NCBI GenBank assembly: GCA_016124495.1
Contig: WGNP01000007.1
Coordinates: forward strand, 1 to 64,000
Source: Hyphomonas sp.
Lineage (GTDB): Bacteria; Pseudomonadota; Alphaproteobacteria; Caulobacterales; Hyphomonadaceae
DNA length: 64,000 bases
Direction: 5' to 3'
The notes beneath the pieces are model-generated. The model was not told the origin of the DNA, searched no databases, and worked only from the letters and a program-made list of their open reading frames with translations. The position numbers were made by a program, and so were the translations under genes. This document shows, one piece after another, positions 1-7,233 of the stretch; the stretch's first letter is position 1, and each line of letters begins with the position of its first letter.

Positions 1-59
1 AGATGGCAATGCGAACGGTACAACGGTAGATTTGGTCATGGCGGCATATCCTTTTCTCT

Positions 60-483
60 TTGAGAATCGACGGCGTCTTCAACACCGCCATGATATGCCG
101 CCTGCTTCAGGCCATCACCAACTTTCGGCTATAACTCCGAGATCAGCCGCGCGGTAATTCCAGGTTCTCCGTGGGGCAGAAATCTTGATGCGTTCAACGA
201 CATACTGAGGGGCGGGTTCGGCACACCGGACGACGGCTTCAAGCTGAGATGGTCTGCCGCAGCTTTTTCGAAGCGAGCCTTAGGGTACGACGAGACGGTA
301 AGGCAATTGGAACTGCGCCTGGAACGGTGCCACCCGACTAATCGAAAAGAAGTGCGCCAGAGGCTGTCCGACGCTCGCGCCGGTACCGGCCCAACCGTAT
401 TCGATTGGCTCATTGAAATTATCAAGGATCATGGCCCGGGTGGAAGTCAGGCCGTCGACAACGTTCATCTGGTCCTCGACTGA
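60..483 (+). pseudogene. barstar-like ribonuclease inhibitor, broken
   Basis: The frame from about 130 to the stop at 481-483 reads as a barstar-family protein. It has the GRNLDAFNDILRGGFG segment (family motif YGxNLDAxxDxL), then an LRW strand with a following SKRALG helix, and ends EIIKDHGPGG...NVHLVLD. Barstar proteins bind and block barnase-type ribonucleases. The gene cannot be made as it stands: this frame is closed by TGA at 91-93 and has no ATG or GTG before the conserved core. An N-terminal LRIDG strand typical of the family sits at about 60-74 in another frame, with about 55 bases to the next recognisable segment, roughly twice what the family needs. So a frameshift plus a small insertion is likely. 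No ribonuclease gene is visible inside the window. Confidence 0.7.
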
Positions 484-811
484 ATGTCGCCTCTGGGCGA
501 TGAATTGCCTGACGGGGAAAACCGCACTCCGTCCGGCATGGGCCTGTTATGCTTCGACTAACAGCTGTTTGAACCAACCAGGCCAGCGGTCCACCCACAG
601 GCGCAAGCCCGTGTGGCATATGTCTATGCAGCGCACGTGAAGGAGGTCTTCAGCGTTGCGCAGCGATAGCAGGAACCGGACGTCAATCGGCACAGCACAC
701 TGGACGATCTCAGGCGAGGTCTTGAAGTAGCAAAATGGTTTTTTGTTATAACCCGCGCCAACGCACCGGTATTGACCGGCTCAAGGCCAGTTTCTCCGGC
801 TCTGGCCCTGC
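484..811. other. no intact gene; possible gene remnant
   Basis: I find no intact gene here. The plus frame that continues from the barstar remnant reads as plausible protein from about 565 to 770 (segments such as AYVYAAHVKEVFSVAQ and LDDLRRGLEVAKWFF) but is cut by TAA at 559-561 and TAG at 667-669. I do not recognise it. It may be another decayed gene at the edge of the accessory region. Confidence 0.3.
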
Positions 812-2164
812 CTAAGAGCGGCGTAACTCTTCAACCAGTCGCGCATGCTCGAGCCGATCAAGCCGATAGCCAAGCGCCAGGACTAGGATAAGGCACGCAC
901 CCGCTGCCGGCACCAAAGCCATCACGGATCTGATGCCGAGAAGTGCAAACTCCGTTTGATCCACATTTGGCGTGAAGCCGACCCCGTCCAGGAGCAAGCC
1001 TAGGATCAGGGCGTTCAGCCCTATTGCGGCTTTCTGGGCAAAGGTTGCGAAGCCGAAGATCTTCGCCTCCGAGCGTCGTCCAGATTTCAGCTCACCATAC
1101 TCAACTGTGTCCGGCAACATCGACCAGAACATCACGGGCAATGCTGATCCGCCGATCCCGATCAGTACAATGGCCGCGAAGGCAAATGCCACGGAGATGT
1201 GCGCGAAGCAGAAGAACACCAGATAGCCGATCAAACCGATGCTCCCGCCAAGGAGGAGCGCATCTCTCTTTGAGCGACGCCCTGCCAGCCAAACCCAGAA
1301 GGGCACGCAGAGCAAGAGCATCGCGGCAGGCGTAACCAGCGCCCAGAGAGTAAGATCGGGACGTTCGAGTTCGTACTTGAAGAAATAGATCGTATTCTTG
1401 CCGAACATGGCGAGACATACAGACGACGTGACAATGATTGCAAACACCCGGATCAGCGGAGGGTTTGCGATAAACATGGGAATGACCGACTTCAGGTCGT
1501 CCATGAAACTTCCCGTTTGTACCTGTCTGGGTCTTTCAGGCTCACGCATAACCAGGCCGCAGTAGAGCAACGCTATCAGGACGATGCCGCCGGCAATGGA
1601 CGCGGCTGAGATGAAAGCCAGAGACTCCTGCTCCGGACCGAAGACCCCCAGCAGAACGGGCGTAAGGAAAACGACGGTCAAACCCCCGGAAGCAGCCCCC
1701 ACCATCCTGAAGCCCGCGAGTACAGTACGCTCCTGCGCATCATCCGTCAGGCGGGCCTGCAAAGATGAAAAAGGGACCCCGACCACTGTGTAGGCGGTCC
1801 GAAGCATCAGATGGGTCAGCAATGCCCACGCTTCCACCGGGATCGTCGTAATTGGCGAAGAAGAGAAAGCCAGCGGATAAGCCAATGCCAGTGGCAGGGC
1901 CCCGAACAGGATGTACGGTCGGTACTTGCCGATGCGGGTTTCAGTCCGATCGGCCAGCGTCGCCATGACGGGGTCAGTGACCGCATCCCAGATCATAGAC
2001 ACAAGGTATATCAAGCCCGCGACGCCGGCGGAGATACCAAGGACGTCTGTGTAGAAATACATAAGGAACAGGGCTGTTCCTTGCCAAATAAGGTTGAAGG
2101 CCAGGTCTCCCACGCCAAAGCCGAACTTACTTACCAGAGGGACTTTCAGTGCAGCAGAGGCCAT
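812..2164 (-). CDS. GPH-type MFS sugar:cation symporter
   Basis: Inner-membrane secondary transporter of about 450 residues with some 12 hydrophobic segments. The N-terminal pattern (SKFGFGVGDLAFNLIWQGTA, then FYTDVLGISAGVAGLI and WDAVTDPVMATLADRT) is characteristic of the glycoside-pentoside-hexuronide family, which brings in sugars or glycosides with Na+ or H+. I start it at ATG 2164: GAGAAG lies 9 bases upstream, and the longer TTG start at 2215 would place a strong terminator hairpin inside the coding region. It follows the TonB receptor on the same strand, so the pair probably moves one substrate across both membranes, for the catabolic genes on the other side of the TetR gene. Substrate unknown; a glycoside is likely given the GH3 enzyme. 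Confidence 0.85.
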   Translation of the reverse strand: MASAALKVPLVSKFGFGVGDLAFNLIWQGTALFLMYFYTDVLGISAGVAGLIYLVSMIWDAVTDPVMATLADRTETRIGKYRPYILFGALPLALAYPLAFSSSPITTIPVEAWALLTHLMLRTAYTVVGVPFSSLQARLTDDAQERTVLAGFRMVGAASGGLTVVFLTPVLLGVFGPEQESLAFISAASIAGGIVLIALLYCGLVMREPERPRQVQTGSFMDDLKSVIPMFIANPPLIRVFAIIVTSSVCLAMFGKNTIYFFKYELERPDLTLWALVTPAAMLLLCVPFWVWLAGRRSKRDALLLGGSIGLIGYLVFFCFAHISVAFAFAAIVLIGIGGSALPVMFWSMLPDTVEYGELKSGRRSEAKIFGFATFAQKAAIGLNALILGLLLDGVGFTPNVDQTEFALLGIRSVMALVPAAGACLILVLALGYRLDRLEHARLVEELRRS

Positions 2165-2179
2165 CAGGAAATTCTTCTC

Positions 2180-2213
2180 AAAAAGATGGGCGTGCAGATC
2201 ACTCTGCACGCCC
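2180..2213 (-). terminator. Rho-independent terminator after the TonB receptor gene
   Basis: On the minus strand a perfect 10-bp stem (GGGCGTGCAG / CTGCACGCCC, loop AGTGAT) is followed by ATCTTTTTG. It lies 15 bases past the receptor stop and 24 bases before the transporter ATG. It should end most receptor transcripts and let a fraction read on into the transporter gene, setting their ratio. Confidence 0.8.
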
Positions 2214-2227
2214 AAGCGGGAGGAAAA

Positions 2228-4639
2228 TCAGTAGGCGATGTTGAGTGAGACACCGACCATTCGCCGGGCGTCCGGGGTCGTGTACTGTCCAAGGCCGCCA
2301 GCTCCGTCAAACGGCAGATCAAAGATTGATGTGACGAAGTTTTCGTCAGTCAGGTTACGAGCGAACAGGCTGGCGACGATCCGGCCGTCGTCGAACTCTG
2401 CCCCGAGCGAAGCGTTGAGTATGCCGTATGAAGGCTGGACGGTCGGATTCGGGATATTCTCCGGATACAGACCAAATGTCACATCATCCCGCCAGAAGTA
2501 ATTCGCTTGCACGAAGCCGAGGATTCCCGCGGTCAGCGAGGCCTCATAGCGACCATCAAGGCTCATGGTCAGCTCCGGCGCGTTTGTGTTGGGCTGTCCG
2601 GAAGCATCGAACGATATCGCGTTGGCCCCGCCAGCGCTGACCGGTCCGCAAGGCGCACCTACAGTGCTGACAAGTGCGCCCAACCTGGGACACGCCGCTC
2701 CTTTAAAGCTCTCGAACTCGCTGTCGTTCCACGCAGCGGCTGCCCCGAGTGTCAGATTGTCGGTCACCGAAGCACGGGCCTGGAACTCAACACCTTGGGT
2801 CTTCAGCTCGCCGGCGTTGCGGATCGCGAACCTGTTGAGGTTGGTCACAGCGTCGCGCTCAACCACCTGCGCCTGGAAATCCTCGAAATTGGTTTGGTAA
2901 GCAGCCACTTCGAGACGGAGGCGACCATCTAGCAATTCACCTTTATAGCCGACTTCGAACGACGTCGGAATTTCAGGCCGCACGAGTGTAAATGCATTGG
3001 CGGTCAGCCCGGCCGGGATCACGATATCGAGAAGGTTATTGAAACCCGGGCCTTTGTAACCTCGCGCCGCCGTTGCATAGACATTCGCATTGTCCGAGAG
3101 GGCATATTGAGCCCCGATCCGCCAGGAAAAATTGGTATCGGACGTATCGGTTTCGAAAGCCAGGGGAGCGAAAGCGCCGCCTAGCGCGAAGTTAAATGCG
3201 TTTGCGCCGGGCGTTCCGATACGCTGGAAGTCGAGGCCTACTTCTGTTTCTGTGTATCGTGCGCCCAGGATGAACGAAAGTTTGTCGGTCAGTGAAAGCG
3301 TACCCTGGCCGAACACTGCCACATCTTGCACGTCGATAACGGTCTCGATGCTGCGTCCGAAAAGCTGCGAGGGCGGAAGCACCACACCGGGCGCCAGTGT
3401 GATGCTGGCGCCGGCAGCCTGTGCCTGCGCAAAAGAGAGCGCAAAGCGGCCAACCTGATCGAAGGAACCCTCGTTTTTGCTTTCATAGAAAAAAGCGCCC
3501 AGAACATATTCAAGGCGTTCGCCTTCAGGCGAGGTCAACCTTATCTCCTGGCTGAACTGCTCAAGATCGTTCGCTCCGAAGTTATTGTCCAGAACATTGA
3601 TGGGCGACAGATCAGCATCGTTATTGTCTTTCTGCCGCCATCCGCGCAGCGCCGTCAGAGACGTCAGAGCGAAGTCTCCGATGTCCCAGTTAGCTTCCAC
3701 CGAAGCACCCTGGCTGATCACCTTGTTAAAATAGTCTCCGGACGCTTCGCCGATCGTCCGATTTTCCGGACCGGCGTCGACCAGTGGCAGCGCGCTTGAG
3801 AGAAAGCGTATGCCCGGCCTCGGGTCTGTAGACGCTGAAGCAAGTTGGCGGGGAGTCCAGACGCAGCAGGCATTGTCGCGTTCGGAATAGTCAGCGCGGA
3901 CCATTACATCAAACTCGGGCGACAGTTCGAAGCGCAACGCGCCGCGGAAGCCAAATTCATCCCGGTTGTTCAGCTCTCTGCCGTCAGATGTACTGACAAT
4001 ACCGTCGAGCTTGTTCTGATAGCCGCTGATCTTGCCGGTGACCCGGTCGCCGGCGAGCGGCCCCGAGACGGCGGCGGAAAGATTGAGCAGACCGTTGTCA
4101 CCTGCCGCAATGTAAGCCCTCGTCGAGAACTCATCCGTCGGCGCCCGCGTCACGATGCTGATGAGGCCCGCCGACGCGTTACGACCGAACAGCATGCCTT
4201 GCGGGCCGCGCAACACCTCGATGCGCTCAATATCGACAATATCGGCAAGCCCCTGCCCGGCGCGCGCTAATGGGACGCCGTCAACAACGGTGCCGACACT
4301 CTGCTCGATTCCATCGGCAAAAACGTTTGTCCCGATACCGCGAATTCGGAGCCCGGCTCCTCGCGGGGTGTTAGAGTCTCCAAGTCCGAGCCCGGGAACA
4401 ACGTATTGAAGATCAGTAGCTGAAACAAAATTACGAGCCTCAAGTTCGTCCCCGGTCGTCGCCACGACCGACACCGGAACATCAATCAGGTTTTCTTCGC
4501 GCTTCTGCGAAGTAACCACAACGCGGTCGAGGACCCGGCCCTCCTCTCCCTGCTCCCCGGACTGGGCGTGCGCGTGAACCCCTGGCGCACACACGGCGAT
4601 TGCCGACGAAACCATCAAAATGTTTAGCAGCGACTTCAT
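2228..4639 (-). CDS. TonB-dependent outer-membrane receptor
   Basis: About 803 residues. A signal peptide (MKSLLNILMVSSAIAVC...AHAQ) is followed by a TonB-box-like RVVVTSQKREE, a plug domain (residues about 45-165, with RGIGTN and VLRGPQGMLFGRNASAG), and a 22-strand-type barrel ending in an aromatic-rich segment with a terminal Tyr (SLNIAY). It resembles the large proteobacterial group of receptors used for glycans, glycosides or aromatic compounds rather than a classical siderophore receptor, but the ligand cannot be read from sequence. Start: GGGAGG lies 6 bases before the second ATG (4639), whereas the first ATG at 4645 touches it. Two TetR-type operators sit just upstream at 4671-4705, so substrate-dependent derepression is likely. 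Confidence 0.9.
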   Translation of the reverse strand: MKSLLNILMVSSAIAVCAPGVHAHAQSGEQGEEGRVLDRVVVTSQKREENLIDVPVSVVATTGDELEARNFVSATDLQYVVPGLGLGDSNTPRGAGLRIRGIGTNVFADGIEQSVGTVVDGVPLARAGQGLADIVDIERIEVLRGPQGMLFGRNASAGLISIVTRAPTDEFSTRAYIAAGDNGLLNLSAAVSGPLAGDRVTGKISGYQNKLDGIVSTSDGRELNNRDEFGFRGALRFELSPEFDVMVRADYSERDNACCVWTPRQLASASTDPRPGIRFLSSALPLVDAGPENRTIGEASGDYFNKVISQGASVEANWDIGDFALTSLTALRGWRQKDNNDADLSPINVLDNNFGANDLEQFSQEIRLTSPEGERLEYVLGAFFYESKNEGSFDQVGRFALSFAQAQAAGASITLAPGVVLPPSQLFGRSIETVIDVQDVAVFGQGTLSLTDKLSFILGARYTETEVGLDFQRIGTPGANAFNFALGGAFAPLAFETDTSDTNFSWRIGAQYALSDNANVYATAARGYKGPGFNNLLDIVIPAGLTANAFTLVRPEIPTSFEVGYKGELLDGRLRLEVAAYQTNFEDFQAQVVERDAVTNLNRFAIRNAGELKTQGVEFQARASVTDNLTLGAAAAWNDSEFESFKGAACPRLGALVSTVGAPCGPVSAGGANAISFDASGQPNTNAPELTMSLDGRYEASLTAGILGFVQANYFWRDDVTFGLYPENIPNPTVQPSYGILNASLGAEFDDGRIVASLFARNLTDENFVTSIFDLPFDGAGGLGQYTTPDARRMVGVSLNIAY

Positions 4640-4670
4640 ATTCATCCTCCCTTGCCAATTTCAAATTGGC

Positions 4671-4705
4671 TTACCTGTTGGTCAGCTTTCACTGACCTAT
4701 AGGTA
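4671..4705. promoter_or_regulatory. two TetR-type operators before the TonB receptor
   Basis: Two imperfect palindromes, TTACCTGTTGGTCA (4671-4684) and TGACCTATAGGTA (4693-4705), lie 32-66 bases before the receptor start. They share the pattern TgACC-N4-GGTcA with the site at 5462-5475 on the other side of the tetR gene. Their centres are about 21-22 bases apart, two helical turns, which suits two dimers on one face of the DNA. Confidence 0.7.
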
Positions 4706-4752
4706 TGTGAATGGCAAGCGGAAAATGAAGCGCTATGGCTTTGCTGATCGGA

Positions 4753-5379
4753 TCAACTGGCCGGTTTCAGAAGCCTGACGACGGTCTCGGCATATTCACG
4801 AATGAATTTCTCACTGGTTGTGTCCTTGCCGGCTGCCAGCTTCCAGATCGGCGCAAGCGCCAGGAAAAGCTGGGCCCCTCCCGCCGCAAGGTTCTGCAGG
4901 TGAAGCGGCTCAACATCGCTGATTTCTCCGCGATCGGCGCAGGCGCGGACGAACCTGTTAAAACGCCCCACATGCCGGCTGAGATACCGCTCAGCGATCA
5001 TTTTCGAGCGCCAGGTGTCGTTGACGCCTTCGAGCATCGGGATGAGGACATAAGCCGGATGTCGCCTGCAGACTTCAAAATAGGCCCGTATAAAGTCGCT
5101 GATTGATATCTGGTCTACCGAGCGGCCTTTGTAGAGAACTTCGTCGAAGGAATCGGCGACATTCGCAAAAAGCCAGTCGAGCATTTCCTCCCAGAGCCCC
5201 TCCTTCGATCCGAAATAGTAGATCATGTTCTGTTTTGACACGCCGGCTTTGTCGGAAATCGAATTCATCGAAGTGCCTTCAAAGCCGAAATGGGAGAACA
5301 ACTCGGCTGCCGCTTCAAGCACTGACTGGCGCGACGCCTCTCGCTGTTCTGCCCGAGTTGAAGTTCCTGGAGTCTTCAT
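4753..5379 (-). CDS. TetR/AcrR-family transcriptional regulator (local)
   Basis: About 208 residues. The N-terminal helix-turn-helix (SVLEAAAELFSHFGFEGTSMNSISDKAGVSKQNMIYYFGSKEGLWEEML, about residues 18-65) is typical of TetR proteins, closest in style to the RutR subgroup. The C-terminal ligand and dimer domain is divergent. ATG 5379 is chosen because GGGAG precedes it at a good distance; an upstream ATG at 5433 would add 18 poorly conserved residues. The gene lies between the receptor gene (same strand) and the divergent phyH gene, and TGACC-N4-GGTCA palindromes flank both. It is most likely the repressor of the whole glycoside locus and of itself, released by a sugar-derived ligand (inference). 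Confidence 0.9.
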   Translation of the reverse strand: MKTPGTSTRAEQREASRQSVLEAAAELFSHFGFEGTSMNSISDKAGVSKQNMIYYFGSKEGLWEEMLDWLFANVADSFDEVLYKGRSVDQISISDFIRAYFEVCRRHPAYVLIPMLEGVNDTWRSKMIAERYLSRHVGRFNRFVRACADRGEISDVEPLHLQNLAAGGAQLFLALAPIWKLAAGKDTTSEKFIREYAETVVRLLKPAS

Positions 5380-5461
5380 TTCACGCTCCCACGTTCGCTC
5401 AAAGCTTGTTGCACGCGCAATTGGCAGGCTCAACGCCCGAAAATCGAGCTGATTTTTTCAT

Positions 5462-5475
5462 TGACCTGTTGGTCA
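5462..5475. promoter_or_regulatory. TetR-type operator between tetR and the phyH operon
   Basis: Perfect dyad TGACC-TGTT-GGTCA, located 82 bases before the tetR start and 49 before the phyH start. It matches the two sites ahead of the TonB receptor and resembles the RutR-type operator TTGACC-N4-GGTCAA. It is well placed to control both divergent promoters. Confidence 0.75.
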
Positions 5476-5524
5476 GCGACAGTTACTCATCGAATGAACG
5501 ACTAAAGAATGAGGGCAAAACACG

Positions 5525-6313
5525 ATGGGCCGCTTTTCAGAGCTGGAGAAGCTCCGTATAGAGACTGATTTTGAATCCGCCGGATATGCGAAAATCGAAA
5601 ATCTCGTTTCGGCGGGCGCGGTCGCTGAACTGGTCGCAGCATATGACGACATCATCGAAGGCAGGGTGAGTTGCGGCGAATTCGACCGCAACCTGGGTGG
5701 GCTGACACGCCAGGTCATGATGCCGCACCTGTGCCACCCTGCTTTCGCTGAGAATGAAGCCATCAGAAATGCCCAGGAAATTGCCGGCGGGCTGATCAGG
5801 AAGCCGGGCCCGGAACTTTTCTTTTCAATGCTGATCTTCAAGCCGCCCGGGCATCCGCATGAAACACCCTGGCATCAGGATATGGCCTACTCAGGCAAAC
5901 CCTTCACGGCCGCTGGCTCTCGCCTTCCCAACCATGCGGTTGCGCAATTCTGGCTGGCGCTGAATGACGTCGATGAAGAGATGGGCTGTATGGAGTTCAT
6001 CCCCGGCGTCCAGAACCAGCCAATGCCGGAGCACCTCGTGGCCAGTGGCAAACCGGATGATGAAGGCAGGCTCCTTGCGATGGCGCATCCATCCCGCGAT
6101 CTGGATCTGAGCCGTGCCGTGAAATGCCCCCTCAAGGCAGGCTCGGCAACTGTTCACGGGTATGCAACGCCGCACTTCACTGGCCCGAACAGGTCGCAGA
6201 CTTCCGGACGGCGAGCCTTCATTTTTTCCTTCGCGAATCTCGACGCTTTTTCCTCGATTGCCGATCAGCGGGGAGAATGGTCGCAGCGCCCCCAACCGGC
6301 AGGCGCGCCATAA
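5525..6313 (+). CDS. phytanoyl-CoA dioxygenase (PhyH) family protein
   Basis: 262-residue member of the non-haem Fe(II)/2-oxoglutarate oxygenases. The iron ligands are visible: His117 and Asp119 in PWHQD, a distal His near 217 (YATPHFTGPNRS), and Arg229 to hold 2-oxoglutarate. These enzymes hydroxylate or oxidise small molecules; the substrate here is unknown. The gene is the first of a plus-strand operon, 5 bases before the isomerase-like gene, which overlaps the GH3 gene by ATGA. That tight packing suggests it acts on the same glycoside or on its freed sugar or aglycone (inference). A family call is safe; a reaction call is not. Confidence 0.85.
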   Translation: MGRFSELEKLRIETDFESAGYAKIENLVSAGAVAELVAAYDDIIEGRVSCGEFDRNLGGLTRQVMMPHLCHPAFAENEAIRNAQEIAGGLIRKPGPELFFSMLIFKPPGHPHETPWHQDMAYSGKPFTAAGSRLPNHAVAQFWLALNDVDEEMGCMEFIPGVQNQPMPEHLVASGKPDDEGRLLAMAHPSRDLDLSRAVKCPLKAGSATVHGYATPHFTGPNRSQTSGRRAFIFSFANLDAFSSIADQRGEWSQRPQPAGAP

Positions 6314-6318
6314 ACGGG

Positions 6319-7233
6319 ATGACCGTCCAACCTGAAGACAGAGCCGTCTCGTCGCAACGTTTGCGCGTTCACCTCAACGAAGGAACGCTTCTTGGCCTTC
6401 CCGCATGGAGCAGTGTACCGAGAAACTCAAGCCAGGACGTCGACTTCGCGCAGATCAGGCGTGAAGGATTCTGCGGTCTCCAGAGTTATGCGCCAAATAA
6501 TCACGCAATCGAGGCCGGCCTGCTCAGCTCGGGAATGGCCCGGATCGTTGACGCGTCTTCCTGTGATGACGTTGTCTGCCAGCACAAAGCCTGGGATTTT
6601 GAAGTATCCACCGTGCACCTTGGAACTGGGTTCGAGTCAGATACAGAAGGCTACCGATTGGTCGAAGCCTTGCTGGAGGCTGCCGCGAAGCACTATCATC
6701 CGGTCTACGTTGAAACCCACAGGGCAACGATAACGCAGGACCCGGTCCGAACGCTGGACCTGGTCGCGAAGTTCCCCGAGCTTCGCTTCAATGCCGACCT
6801 GTCGCATTGGTATACAGGTCTGGAGATGCGGTACGGCGACTTCGAGGCCAAGCTTGACAGGCTGCAACCCGTTTTTGACCGGGTGCGGTACATGCACCTT
6901 CGGATGGGTCATTCGTGCGAAATGCAGGTGCCACTTCCCCAATTGCGTAATCACGGCGCCTGGCAGGATTACCTGGCTCTCTGGAAAAGATGCATGACGG
7001 GGTTTCTGGCGAGCGCCGGAAAGAACGAGCGACTGTTTGCTGCCCCGGAACTCCTGCCTGCACGTGTGCTGCACCAGGGCAGGGAATTTACCCTGAACTA
7101 CGCAAGGCTCCGGGATCCGTCTGATCCGTATTCGGAATATTCCGATCGCTGGACTGAGGCACTCGAGCTGAAGTCTATCGTCGAAAGTATCTGGCGAAAC
7201 TGTCTGAATATTCAAGAAGAGGTCACGAAATGA
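6319..7233 (+). CDS. sugar phosphate isomerase/epimerase-like TIM-barrel protein
   Basis: About 304 residues. Segments such as HPVYVETHRATITQDP, LRFNADLSHWYTG and VRYMHLRMGHS fit the xylose-isomerase-like (AP endonuclease 2) TIM-barrel superfamily, where Glu, Asp and His residues at strand ends bind a divalent metal. Proteins of this type isomerise or epimerise sugars or keto-sugars. The start is placed at ATG 6319, right after the phyH stop (6313); the same frame is open further upstream only inside phyH. It overlaps the GH3 gene by ATGA at 7230-7233, so translation is probably coupled. It is shorter and more divergent than well-studied members, so the exact reaction is unassigned. Confidence 0.75.
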   Translation: MTVQPEDRAVSSQRLRVHLNEGTLLGLPAWSSVPRNSSQDVDFAQIRREGFCGLQSYAPNNHAIEAGLLSSGMARIVDASSCDDVVCQHKAWDFEVSTVHLGTGFESDTEGYRLVEALLEAAAKHYHPVYVETHRATITQDPVRTLDLVAKFPELRFNADLSHWYTGLEMRYGDFEAKLDRLQPVFDRVRYMHLRMGHSCEMQVPLPQLRNHGAWQDYLALWKRCMTGFLASAGKNERLFAAPELLPARVLHQGREFTLNYARLRDPSDPYSEYSDRWTEALELKSIVESIWRNCLNIQEEVTK

